From Flavobacteriales bacterium (lineage in GTDB: Bacteria; Bacteroidota; Bacteroidia; Flavobacteriales_F; PHOS-HE28), in NCBI GenBank assembly GCA_016705955.1, contig JADJKO010000001.1, forward strand, positions 248,001 to 312,000: a stretch of 64,000 bases of DNA, written 5' to 3'. The notes below the pieces were generated by a model that ran no database searches, was not told where the DNA came from, and saw only the letters and a list, made by a program, of their open reading frames with translations. A program made the position numbers and the translations under genes. Position 1 is the first letter of the stretch. Each line of letters starts with the position of its first letter. This document shows positions 53,398 to 62,125 of the stretch, one piece after another.

Positions 53398-55770
53398 TCA
53401 CAGCGAGAGCTTACGTAGCTCATCACTGATCTCCGCTTCCGAGCACCCCATTCTCATGAGCAAGGACGAATAGTTCGTCGTGGTGGGCGCCACATTCGGA
53501 TGGGTGTGGCCAGTTGATCGCTGGAACTGTAAGTAGATCAACACCGCACGCCGAGCTACAGGTACGGCTTCGGCCAAGCGGTTCGCAACTTGAAGCACTG
53601 CTGCCAAACTATATAAACCTGCTGCCACATCGGGATGGTCTGGCCCATAAAGCGTTTCAACGATCGCCAGGGCGCGGCGCATCAGTGGTTCGGCCTCTGC
53701 TAGTCGATTTGCCCTCATGAGCACCAACGCCAGATTGTTGAGACTTGCCGCAACACCCGGGTGACCAGGACCCAAGTTTCGTTCTTGTGCGTCCAATACC
53801 TTTCTGAACATCACCTCAGCGGTCGCCCAATCACCTGATTGTTGGCTAAGGAGTGCCAGATCATTGAGCGCAGTTAGCGTGTCGTGGTGTTCTTCGCCAT
53901 GCATGTTTGTGAAAGCCTCAAACGCTTGGCGGATCAACGGTTCAGCCTCGGATATCCGCTTCAACTCCAGCAACAGCCGACCGAGATCGGCTTTGGCCGA
54001 AGCCACTTGAGATTCATTACGAGGAACCAGTTCCTCCGCTTCCAAAAGAACTTGACGGAATAGCGGTTCAGCCTCCGTGCCTGCCCTGGCTTGCTCAAAG
54101 ATCTCCTCGCGCTGGATACGCCTTTTGCTGAAACTCCTTTCACGACAGATCGACTGAAGCAAGCGGTGCATTCTGGCGACATGAAGGATGCCATCCTCCC
54201 CGGTCACACCACTCGCCTGGAGAAGTCTGAGACCGAAGATCCGTCGCAACAGGTTTGTCCAATCATCAGGATAACCAGCCGGTGCATCTCGCCCATAGTT
54301 CTCATGTGCTGCCGAGACCAAGGCACGTAACCATGGCAATACGATGTAGTCGGCGGGCAACAATGCCGCGTAACCCAGAGCTAGTTTCTCCGCCGGACCC
54401 AATCGTTCCAGCGTCGGCTTAAGAGTCACACCCAAGCGCTTTTCTCCGTGCAATACGCCTTCGCGGCTCTGGCCTGCCGCGGTGTCAAGACCTTGCAAGC
54501 CTTCCTTCTTCAGCCGCGTGAGAAAGGCAGCGCAAGTCACGTCGTTCGCGAACTGGCCGAGATAGACAGCGGCGGACTCCACAGCGAGGGTGAAGCAGCC
54601 GAGCAGTTGAACGATCTCAAACGCCGCGTTCCGTTCCGCCTCATCACGGAAGCGCCCATCGAACTGGTAGCTCTCGATGAGGCTGAGGGCATCAGCGAGT
54701 GGTAGTTCGTCCACGGGCAGGAACGAACGGTCGCGGTGCGTGCCATGCAATTCATCTTCTCCCAACCGTGTTGTGGCGATGACATGCAACCAGTCGCCGC
54801 CGTTGAGCCGAGCGACCAATGCGGGATCCAGCAGGTCGGGGCGATCCACGTTGTCCAGGATGAGCAGGCAGCGATGTGGCACACCCGCATCGGCGAGTTT
54901 CCGCAATTCGCGACGCGTGCGCTCGATCTGCAGGTCCGCGTCCTTCTTTTCATCGTCCGTGAACGCAAAGCCGATGGGCGTTGCGAGTTCGGCGAGGGCG
55001 AGGCGCAGATCGTCCTTGCCCTCGCAGCGTACCTGCCAGCGTCCGCCGCCGTATTCATCCGCAAAAGCGTGAGCATACTCGATGGCAAGTGCGGTCTTGC
55101 CCAGCCCACCCATGCCGTTGACCGCGGTGAGCACACCGATATTGCCAGGCTTGACGAAATTCTCGCGCAGCAATCGGAGATTGGTGGTTCGACCGATGAA
55201 GTGTGGATTGTGTGCATCCACATTACCGAGACTCCTTTCGGCGCGCTCGCTCCGGGTGATCGTAGCGACGATCCGTTCGTTGAGCGACCTCATTCGCTCT
55301 TGCACCACGGCCTCGCGCAGGGCTTCCTGGCCTCGGTCATGCCAGGGTCGCAGATCGAAGCTTTGGCGGCGACGCAGTTCTGCCACCCATGTGGCGCACT
55401 GCTGCTCGAAATCCTTTTGGGACCATCCTGGTACCTCCACGAAGTAGATCGGCGCTACCCCATTGAAGCCGTGCAAATGACCGATCTCGTACTTGAGGTA
55501 CTCCACGAACTCCCATTCGCAGTATTCGCTCTCCAAATACGTGGGAGAAAGACAAACGAGTAACAGACGTGATTCTCGAAGACCGCGCAGGATCTTCTGT
55601 CGCCAGTCCTCCATGCCCTTGATGCCATCCTCGGGACTAACATCGAAGAACGGGACCAGATCGCGGTGCGCAAAGCGAGCAAAGTCCGCCTTGATGCGAT
55701 CAACGAGTTGGGTGATGTGACCATCATGGTTGTCGCGCCGAGAGTAGCTGATGAACAAGTCGTAGGGCAT
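53398..55770 (-). CDS. TIR - NB-ARC - TPR STAND protein
   Basis: This 790-residue protein is NLR-like in plan. Residues 1-135 are TIR (DLFISYSRRDNHDGHI, LLLVCLSPTYLESEYCEWEF, with Glu at WE as candidate NADase residue). NB-ARC follows with P-loop GMGGLGKTA at 219-227, LLILDNVDRPDLL (Walker B) and VIATTRLGE. A winged-helix part (LALGYAALLPADYIVLPWL) and about four TPRs complete it (AEVMFRKVLDAQERNLGPGHPG, AEPLMRRALAIVETLYGPDHPD). It likely senses an intruder through TPRs and deploys TIR NADase activity. It is ten bases after the AAA-RyR gene in one operon. The last residues repeat the TGHTHPNV motif of its DUF4062 neighbour. Confidence 0.95.
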   Translation of the reverse strand: MPYDLFISYSRRDNHDGHITQLVDRIKADFARFAHRDLVPFFDVSPEDGIKGMEDWRQKILRGLRESRLLLVCLSPTYLESEYCEWEFVEYLKYEIGHLHGFNGVAPIYFVEVPGWSQKDFEQQCATWVAELRRRQSFDLRPWHDRGQEALREAVVQERMRSLNERIVATITRSERAERSLGNVDAHNPHFIGRTTNLRLLRENFVKPGNIGVLTAVNGMGGLGKTALAIEYAHAFADEYGGGRWQVRCEGKDDLRLALAELATPIGFAFTDDEKKDADLQIERTRRELRKLADAGVPHRCLLILDNVDRPDLLDPALVARLNGGDWLHVIATTRLGEDELHGTHRDRSFLPVDELPLADALSLIESYQFDGRFRDEAERNAAFEIVQLLGCFTLAVESAAVYLGQFANDVTCAAFLTRLKKEGLQGLDTAAGQSREGVLHGEKRLGVTLKPTLERLGPAEKLALGYAALLPADYIVLPWLRALVSAAHENYGRDAPAGYPDDWTNLLRRIFGLRLLQASGVTGEDGILHVARMHRLLQSICRERSFSKRRIQREEIFEQARAGTEAEPLFRQVLLEAEELVPRNESQVASAKADLGRLLLELKRISEAEPLIRQAFEAFTNMHGEEHHDTLTALNDLALLSQQSGDWATAEVMFRKVLDAQERNLGPGHPGVAASLNNLALVLMRANRLAEAEPLMRRALAIVETLYGPDHPDVAAGLYSLAAVLQVANRLAEAVPVARRAVLIYLQFQRSTGHTHPNVAPTTTNYSSLLMRMGCSEAEISDELRKLSL

Positions 55771-55780
55771 GGTTCATGAA

Positions 55781-58249
55781 TCACTTGCCCCTCACCACTC
55801 CAAACCCCACCTCCCTCAACCACTCCGGTATCCTCCGCACTGGTTCGCGGTCCATCTCCTTGGCCTTCTCGTCTAATTCGTCGTAGGGTATCAGGAGCGG
55901 ATGGATGCGTAGGAGGTTATTCCGTTCAGGTCCATAGACCCAACCGGCGGCCAGTTTCTCTTTCATCCAGCGGTCGTGTTCATCGCGGGCCATGGATTCG
56001 ACTTCGTTCGCGGTGAAGACCGTGATAGGGGAGGTTCGTGCGTTGTCCTTGACGATGCGACAGCGGATGGAAGCCAGCTTGCGCACCATGTCCATGGCCT
56101 GCATCCGGTTGCTGTCCTGGTAGGAAGGGGACAGCTCGTCCCAGGGGACATCGGCCTCCTTCTTCTCCTTGGGGTCCTGGTTCTTCCGCCAACCCTCATG
56201 GATCATGCGTGCCAGGGATTCAATGACATCCTGTAGGTGGGCGCTATCCGTCATGATGGCTTTGAGGGCTTTGGGATCCACGTAATTGTCGAGTTCATCG
56301 TCCGCAGGTAACGCGCCACTGCCGAAACGGCCTTCATCATTCGGCTTGATGTGAGCCACCAACTTGCACATCGCGCTGGTGCCGTTGTGGTAGTCCTCTA
56401 TCCGGAGCAACGCGACCAGCAGGCCCAAGTCCACATCCACTTTCTTCTTCACATCCTCCGGGCGCTTGCCGATGAACTGCTTGCGCAGGACCACCGCGCG
56501 ACGCACGAGGTAGAGGTCGGCGGGTTCGCCCGGCCTTCTGGAAACCCCTTTCACATCGATGTGATCCTCCAAGCGCCGCAGCATGTCCGGCATCTTCCGT
56601 TCCCGGGCCTGATCCCTCGCAGTCTCATTGACCGGGTCACCGCCCTGGCTCTTGCGTCGAAGCTCCGCGTAGGTATGGCAGGTGCCGCCGGTGAAGACGA
56701 AGATGCCCCGGCCCACCGGGTGCTCCACGGTGTCCTCGCGGAACACGCCGTTGTTCACCGGTTGCAGGAAATGCTGGAACCATCCGTACGGCGTTCCGTG
56801 AAGCGGTGCGTCGAACTCATCGAAGAGCACGAAAGGGATGCGCAGGCGGATATTCTCGTTGCGTATCCCTTGCCATTCCTTCAGGATCTGTTCCTCTTTC
56901 TGGAAGCCACCGAAGTCGATGGAGATCCAGGTCACGGCTTCGCCCAGCATATCCTTGATCTGCTCCACTCCGAAGGTCTTGCCTGATCCAGGCGGTCCGA
57001 ACACGCCGATGGACATCGGCTTGTCGCCCGGGTGGGCCACGTAATGGAACATCTTGTCGCGGATGGCGCGGTATTGTTCGATCTCCTGCCGATCGGCTGA
57101 GAGCAGGCCACCGAAAGGAACCATGGGTGTGGCGCCGAGCACGCCGTTCTCTCCAGTAAGGACGTGATGAACGGCCCAGGCCATCAAGGTGTCGTGGCTG
57201 CCATGGGTGGCGAGATCCAGCAGGGACCCGTGATCGGGCAGCGCGGTGATGTCCATCCCAGCGATCGATAGGTTGTTGTTCGATGGTAGCGCGAACACCT
57301 CGGCAGGAATGGCGAGTTCATCCTCATGAACGATCCAACCGGAGTCCTGCGCCATGCGTGCCGACCTCAGCGCTTCGATCGCCGCGAAAGGGATCCGTTG
57401 TTCCACTGTTCGGATGTCCGGCACGCGGGTCACCGGTCCGTCCTTCACTTCCTGATGCGGCACTGTGGAGCGGGTGAGTTCCATGGAAAGTCGGGCGATG
57501 AAGACCTCCCGCAGTCCAGCCATCTTCTCCGGCGATCCTTCCTCCTCGACCTCCGCGGGCAGGAAGTGTGCGGTGAATTCAAGGCCCTTCTTATCCGGCC
57601 GGACGTGTACCAGCCCTGCTGTGCCGAAACGCACCAGCAGATGGGCGGCGCACTTCATGAGCGCTCCACCGGAACCATTGAGGTGTTGGATCAACCCCGT
57701 GAAGCTGTCATCCCACGAACGGCCGGTGCTGATGGCAGCGCCCCGGCTGCGCAGCGTGTCGGCATCCACCACCAGGATCCGTCTTTCCGCCCCCTTCGCA
57801 TCCACCAACCAGATCGGGTCATCCGTTGTGACGACCGACCAGCGCGCGTTGGCGGGATCATCCATCAGCGTTTTCCACGCATCACGATCCGGACGGACCG
57901 AGCCGATGTCATGGATGACCAGCAGGTCGTGATCCCCGATCGGCACAGGGTGCCCGGGCGGGTCGTGATGCAAGGGGACCCGTTCTCCGATGATCCCGCT
58001 CAGAGAGACCGAATGCCCGCCTTCCGCGCGCTCAGCGTGGAACACGGTACGCGACTGGTGCAGCGGCCGGGTCGACCGCACTTCAATATCCGGATCCTCC
58101 GCAGCACCATCGTCCCGCAGCTTGCCGGTGATCAACGAATGGATCAGGCCGACGCCCGAATCGATGCGCAGGTCGCTGATGCGGCCGTCGTTCCCATGCA
58201 GGAGCACGTCATGCATCCCGCTCGAGCCGATGATATGAATGGTCTTCAT
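55781..58249 (-). CDS. AAA ATPase with C-terminal RyR domain
   Basis: This 822-residue protein has three parts. Residues 1-250 may be a sugar-kinase-like (PfkB/ribokinase) fold (HDLLVIHDIGS, WSVVTTDDPIWLVDAK, ISTGRSWDDSFTGLI, HLLVRFGTAGLVHV). A P-loop ATPase follows with Walker A GPPGSGKT at 418-425 and Walker B PFVLFDEFD at about 472-480. The last 120 residues match the RyR domain (MARDEHDRWMKEKLAAGWVYG, LIPYDELDEKAKEMDREPVR). RyR domains in bacteria accompany nucleotide-signal systems of the SLOG/SLATT type, where they are predicted to bind a ligand. It lies 16 bp after the SLOG-SLATT gene and 10 bp before the TIR gene. Confidence 0.9.
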   Translation of the reverse strand: MKTIHIIGSSGMHDVLLHGNDGRISDLRIDSGVGLIHSLITGKLRDDGAAEDPDIEVRSTRPLHQSRTVFHAERAEGGHSVSLSGIIGERVPLHHDPPGHPVPIGDHDLLVIHDIGSVRPDRDAWKTLMDDPANARWSVVTTDDPIWLVDAKGAERRILVVDADTLRSRGAAISTGRSWDDSFTGLIQHLNGSGGALMKCAAHLLVRFGTAGLVHVRPDKKGLEFTAHFLPAEVEEEGSPEKMAGLREVFIARLSMELTRSTVPHQEVKDGPVTRVPDIRTVEQRIPFAAIEALRSARMAQDSGWIVHEDELAIPAEVFALPSNNNLSIAGMDITALPDHGSLLDLATHGSHDTLMAWAVHHVLTGENGVLGATPMVPFGGLLSADRQEIEQYRAIRDKMFHYVAHPGDKPMSIGVFGPPGSGKTFGVEQIKDMLGEAVTWISIDFGGFQKEEQILKEWQGIRNENIRLRIPFVLFDEFDAPLHGTPYGWFQHFLQPVNNGVFREDTVEHPVGRGIFVFTGGTCHTYAELRRKSQGGDPVNETARDQARERKMPDMLRRLEDHIDVKGVSRRPGEPADLYLVRRAVVLRKQFIGKRPEDVKKKVDVDLGLLVALLRIEDYHNGTSAMCKLVAHIKPNDEGRFGSGALPADDELDNYVDPKALKAIMTDSAHLQDVIESLARMIHEGWRKNQDPKEKKEADVPWDELSPSYQDSNRMQAMDMVRKLASIRCRIVKDNARTSPITVFTANEVESMARDEHDRWMKEKLAAGWVYGPERNNLLRIHPLLIPYDELDEKAKEMDREPVRRIPEWLREVGFGVVRGK

Positions 58250-58265
58250 TGTGTATCGGGATCGA

Positions 58266-60032
58266 TCAGGGCTTCAATTCAACTTCCGTATGGATCATCA
58301 GGGCCAACCATTCGGCGCTTTCGCGCATCAGGCTCTGATCGATCGCTTGGAGCAGCTCATTGAATTGTGCCACATCCGTCACTTCCGCGAGCTGTTCCTT
58401 CAACCCGGTCAGTTCCACTTCCATACGCTTGCTCACGTTCGCCCGGCGGCTGAATTCCCGTTGTGAGCGTATACCCTCGATCGCCCCCGCGATCACCGGG
58501 AGCATGATGGAACCGATCGTCAAGATGGGACCGATGGCATGCCCCCAGGCCGGAAAGTCCTCCATATGGGTTACGAGGTGGATCAGGGCTAGGAGCAGCG
58601 CGGCCCCGAAGGTCATGACCAACCAGATGGAGTATGCCTTGGCTTTATCCGCATGCTCCTTCTTTCGCGTGGAGTGGTGGCCGATCTGGTCATCGAGTAA
58701 TCGTATCCGGATGAAGGCCTTGGCATCTTCAAGCTCACCAGGCTTCATTTCACCAGCGCCAGCAGGTCGTGCATCCTCAATGGTGCCTTGCACTTCTTCG
58801 AACGCGCGGACAACCCACGCGTCGTCATCCTTCTCAATGAGCATATCAAAAGGTCGGGCGATGCTCGGACGCGCCTCGAGCAACTGGAGGTAGAAGGCCG
58901 CGCGACATCGTTCCGCCAGGAACCGATGCTGCAACCACCGGTGATGGGTCTTGCGCCAATGCGCAAATAGGATGATCCCGAGAATGACTGATAGCAGCAC
59001 CGCCTCGATCACGTATGCCGCCACGCGGAACGGTTCCACCATCCACCCGATGGCCACGAACAGTACAGCGAAGGCAGCCAGGATATACACCGCCATCCCC
59101 TGTCGTTCATGCGCCTTCTTACAATCCGCGGCCAGCTTGGAGGTACGCATGTACAAGGGGAGCAGGTACTTCTTGATGGCTTCGATGGCACCGGCCTGAG
59201 CGAAGTGCTGATACTTCGAGGGCTCGCCGATCAATTTTTCCAGTTTCACCCGTCCTTTTTCCTCATCCCCGGGTTCTGCCGCCGTCCCATTCAACGCGTC
59301 CAACATCGCGACATCGGGAAGGTGGATATGCGTCCCCGCGTCGCTCTCCAATGACAGGTCCTTGTCGGTGCGGATGATGATCACCGGCTTCCTCCACCGG
59401 GGACGTTCCTTGCCATTGGGGTCCTTCATGAACGCCGGGTCATCCTTCCTGTCATCCCCGCGCGCATACGCGATCGCATCGCTCGTGCCTCCTGCACCCT
59501 TTTTCTCCACACCATCCCATATCGCGATCAGCACATCGCATTGGTCCACGATGACCTTGCCTGCTTTGAAGTAGGCCTTGTGGCGGGAGTTTTCATCGAG
59601 CGGCGTGGGCGATACGATATGCGGGCGACGATCGCGAAGGAGCATGGTGCGGAATTCCTCCACCGCTGATCGGTCCACGACGCCGGCCGCATTCTTGAAT
59701 GTCCCTTCGTAGTCCACCACGGGCATGGGAAGAATGATCTCGGTCCGCGAACCATCGATGCCATTCACCACATCGGCCACGATCCGGTCCGCACCTTCGG
59801 CCAATGACGTGAGCACGGACAGGCCAAGATGCGTGTGCTTCAAACTCCGGAGCGCGTCAAGCGATCGGCGATCGATCAACGCGAACAGCGACTCGGGCGC
59901 AATGGACCGTCCCTGATCCCAACCGTCCCAACCGATCGCTTTCGTGACCACGGCCTCGACGAGCAATCGTTCAGGTAGGTTCTTGCGCTTACCAGTGACT
60001 CCAATGCGGATGCGATAGGGGATGGGTTCCAT
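58266..60032 (-). CDS. SLOG - SLATT-type membrane protein
   Basis: This 588-residue protein begins with a SLOG/LSDAT-like Rossmann domain, residues about 5-225: IRIGVTGKRKNLP, SVLTSLAEGADRIVADV, CDVLIAIWDGVEKKGAGGTSDAIAYA and KPVIIIRTD. Two paired membrane segments follow, at about 313-332 plus 337-357 and 463-485 plus 495-517, in the four-helix layout of SLATT domains (also annotated DUF4231). SLOG domains are predicted to bind nucleotides or their derivatives. SLATT domains are predicted to form pores that kill or arrest the cell. It is the first gene of the three-gene core operon. Confidence 0.88.
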   Translation of the reverse strand: MEPIPYRIRIGVTGKRKNLPERLLVEAVVTKAIGWDGWDQGRSIAPESLFALIDRRSLDALRSLKHTHLGLSVLTSLAEGADRIVADVVNGIDGSRTEIILPMPVVDYEGTFKNAAGVVDRSAVEEFRTMLLRDRRPHIVSPTPLDENSRHKAYFKAGKVIVDQCDVLIAIWDGVEKKGAGGTSDAIAYARGDDRKDDPAFMKDPNGKERPRWRKPVIIIRTDKDLSLESDAGTHIHLPDVAMLDALNGTAAEPGDEEKGRVKLEKLIGEPSKYQHFAQAGAIEAIKKYLLPLYMRTSKLAADCKKAHERQGMAVYILAAFAVLFVAIGWMVEPFRVAAYVIEAVLLSVILGIILFAHWRKTHHRWLQHRFLAERCRAAFYLQLLEARPSIARPFDMLIEKDDDAWVVRAFEEVQGTIEDARPAGAGEMKPGELEDAKAFIRIRLLDDQIGHHSTRKKEHADKAKAYSIWLVMTFGAALLLALIHLVTHMEDFPAWGHAIGPILTIGSIMLPVIAGAIEGIRSQREFSRRANVSKRMEVELTGLKEQLAEVTDVAQFNELLQAIDQSLMRESAEWLALMIHTEVELKP

Positions 60033-60209
60033 GGGGATAGGCCGATGAAATTAGCAGAAGTCCTGATCCGGGTGCACTATGTTCTGATCCAGAAGCACTT
60101 TGTTCGAATGTGTCGCCTTCACCTTCCCCAAGGTCCTGAGTAAGCACGGATCCCGGGTTGCACATTCGTCCTTCTTCGTGTCCAAGGCCATGGTCACACC
60201 CGATGCGTA

Positions 60210-60545
60210 TGCACGGAAGTCGTTGGCGCCGACACCCTCGCATGCTACCTGTGCGATCCGCCACCATGGGCTTGCATTGAAAGGATCTGCTCTTGCAGGA
60301 TGATCCGGTGCATGAGCTTCTTGGTCAGGTGCGAGCACGATCCGGAGCATAGCGGGTGCAATACGGAGAAATGCGTCTGTATGACCACCCGATGCGCATG
60401 CACTGGCCTACGGCGCAGCTGCATGAAAGGGGAATGCACCAGCGTGCGGTACATATGCATCTGCAGGGTGTAGCAATGCATGGGCACCGTGCAACGCGGC
60501 GCATGCACGAGGACAGTATGAGTGTGCAGAGGTGCGTGGTGCCGT
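60210..60545 (+). repeat. 21-bp-register TGCA array (16 units)
   Basis: TGCA occurs at 60210, 60273, 60294, 60357, 60399, 60420, 60462, 60504 and 60525, all separated by multiples of 21. It occurs again at 60309, 60435, 60456 and 60477, all 15 bases into a unit. Only 60490 is out of phase. Several units keep TGC at phase 15 with a changed last base (for example 60330, 60372, 60393). The unit is TGCA-N11-TGCA-N2, exactly the geometry of the CCGG array at 17140. The N positions show little conservation. No gene is supported here, and no strong hairpin beyond the tetramers is seen. The divergent operon starts at 60032. Confidence 0.85.
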
Positions 60546-60779
60546 CGCCTGTCCGGTGCATGCAATCGCAACAACCGCATCGGCTTTCGCGGTCGGGTGG
60601 GTTGCCGCTGCCCCGTGGTCCTATGCTTGTGCGGGCGATGCTATTGTATACACACCATGCGCTGGTGAAGAGGCACTGAAAGCCTGTGCGTATTCAAGGC
60701 GACGGGAGGCGTCAGCGATATGTCCCTTTGCGATCGCAACCTGAAAGCATAGCCCGCCGTAGAAAGCCGCCAAAGCACC
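60546..60779. other. Spacer between TGCA array and fn3-like gene
   Basis: These 234 bases hold no supported gene. TGCA continues twice out of register (60557 and 60561). The spacer before the paralogous gene at 17664 is almost equally long (251 bases). Confidence 0.4.
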
Positions 60780-61403
60780 ATGAACATGGCCAAGGCTAAA
60801 GCAGGATTACGCGGATTGAGCGCATTGAAGAAGGAGGAACGCGCCTCGATCATTCACACGCACATGAGCGGGAACCCCGCTTTCCCCGACCCCACGCCAA
60901 GCATGGCGGAGTTCGGGCAGGCCATAGAGGAATTCAAGGAAGCCAATATGGCTGCAATGGATCGCGGCCACCGGGCTATTCAGTTCCGGAATATCGCTGA
61001 GCAGAGGATCAGCGATATGATCACCCGCCTAGCCGGTTACGTGAACAGCGTTTGTCTGGGTGACAGTGCCAAGATCCTTTCCGCTGGTTTCGATACCGCG
61101 AAGGAATCCACCCCGATCACGTTCCTGAACCCACCGCGCAACGCACGCGTGCGCGCTACTTCGGCTGTGGCACAGTTGGTCTTGCGGTGGGGCAGCGTAC
61201 CGGGAGTGCGCATTTACGAGGTTCAAGAAATGGTTGGCGGGACACACGGAAACCCGGTTTGGGGTGCGTTGGCATTCACTTCCAACACGCGCCTGATCCT
61301 GGATGGACGTAGGAAGGACGAACCACATGTGTTCCAAGTGCGCGCGCTGGGTGCACGGACGGAGAGCACGTTCACCATGGCCATCTATTCCAAAGTCGCC
61401 TAA
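60780..61403 (+). CDS. Conserved Bacteroidota protein with C-terminal fibronectin-III-like domain (paralogue of 17664)
   Basis: This 207-residue protein has the same plan as the gene at 17664. A helical part starts MSGNPAFPDPTPSMAEFGQA (preceded by 28 basic residues), with ISDMITRLAGYVNSVCLGD and ILSAGFDTAKESTPI. The fn3-like end reads VRIYEVQEMVGGTHGNP and VFQVRALGARTESTF. Overall similarity to the paralogue is low (I estimate a quarter of positions). No export signal is visible. The function of the family is unknown. It forms an operon with the next gene (10 bp gap). Confidence 0.82.
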   Translation: MNMAKAKAGLRGLSALKKEERASIIHTHMSGNPAFPDPTPSMAEFGQAIEEFKEANMAAMDRGHRAIQFRNIAEQRISDMITRLAGYVNSVCLGDSAKILSAGFDTAKESTPITFLNPPRNARVRATSAVAQLVLRWGSVPGVRIYEVQEMVGGTHGNPVWGALAFTSNTRLILDGRRKDEPHVFQVRALGARTESTFTMAIYSKVA

Positions 61404-61412
61404 GCCACAGCT

Positions 61413-62075
61413 ATGCTCACCCCCGCACTGTCCCTCCCGGAATTGGTGGCCGATGCCCATAAGGACCACAAGGCTTTGTGGAGCAGTGTGAACAACCTGC
61501 TGCCGCGCTTGCGCCGCATGCAGCACCGCGATGGTGCATACGCCATTCCGCACATGGAACCGTGGTGTTCGCCGCGCGGGAACAACTGGTTGCTCCACTT
61601 CAGCAACCACGCTGCTGGGCCTGCGATGCTCCCGCTGGTGTGGTGCCCCGATGGCAAGGGCGGCCTCATCGCCCTGTTGATCACCCCCACCGGCACCACC
61701 TACCACTTGGATGGCGGCATGATCCAGCACTACGGTGTGCAGGTGGAAGGCACGGCGGACCTGCTGGAAGCCTTGCAAAGCTTCTTCTTCGAGAACCACG
61801 CCTACACCACCGAAACGCTACACGAAAGCAGCCCCGGAATATGGGATGTGCGTGTGACCATGGATCAGGGCATCGGCCTCGGCGCATGGGATCGCAACAC
61901 CGACATCATACACGTGCGCAGCTACGTAAGCTACGCGCAACTCTTCCCGGAACAGCGCGAACAATTTGATGCCTTTAGCGCGCGAAACGCTTGGGATGAA
62001 CTCACCCTCGGCCAACAAGCCGAGCGCCTTGATCGCGCACTGCGGAAGGAGGAAACGAAACTCAGAGTGGCTTGA
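61413..62075 (+). CDS. Hypothetical protein, second gene after TGCA array
   Basis: This 220-residue protein begins MLTPALSLPELVADAHKDHK. It has a Pro/Trp-rich middle (HMEPWCSPRGNNWLLHFSNH, PLVWCPDGKGG) and an alpha/beta end (TTYHLDGGMIQHYGVQVEG, FFFENHAYTTETLHESS). I recognise no domain. It follows the fn3-like gene by ten bases and is followed by a strong terminator at 62092, so the pair is one transcription unit. Confidence 0.75.
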   Translation: MLTPALSLPELVADAHKDHKALWSSVNNLLPRLRRMQHRDGAYAIPHMEPWCSPRGNNWLLHFSNHAAGPAMLPLVWCPDGKGGLIALLITPTGTTYHLDGGMIQHYGVQVEGTADLLEALQSFFFENHAYTTETLHESSPGIWDVRVTMDQGIGLGAWDRNTDIIHVRSYVSYAQLFPEQREQFDAFSARNAWDELTLGQQAERLDRALRKEETKLRVA

Positions 62076-62091
62076 ATCTGACTACACGGAC

Positions 62092-62125
62092 AGCAAAGGC
62101 CCCGGAGCGATCCGGGGCTTTTGCG
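62092..62125 (+). terminator. Terminator of the fn3-like/hypothetical operon
   Basis: GCAAAGGCCCCGG pairs with CCGGGGCTTTTGC around AGCGAT. Confidence 0.85.

Noticed and set aside
60100..60303. Short plus frame upstream of the TGCA array
   Set aside because: No homology, no promoter, and it runs into the array.
60356..60679. Plus-strand frame of 107 codons through the TGCA array
   Set aside because: It is Met/His/Arg-rich sequence produced by the repeated TGCA words and shows no protein-like pattern.
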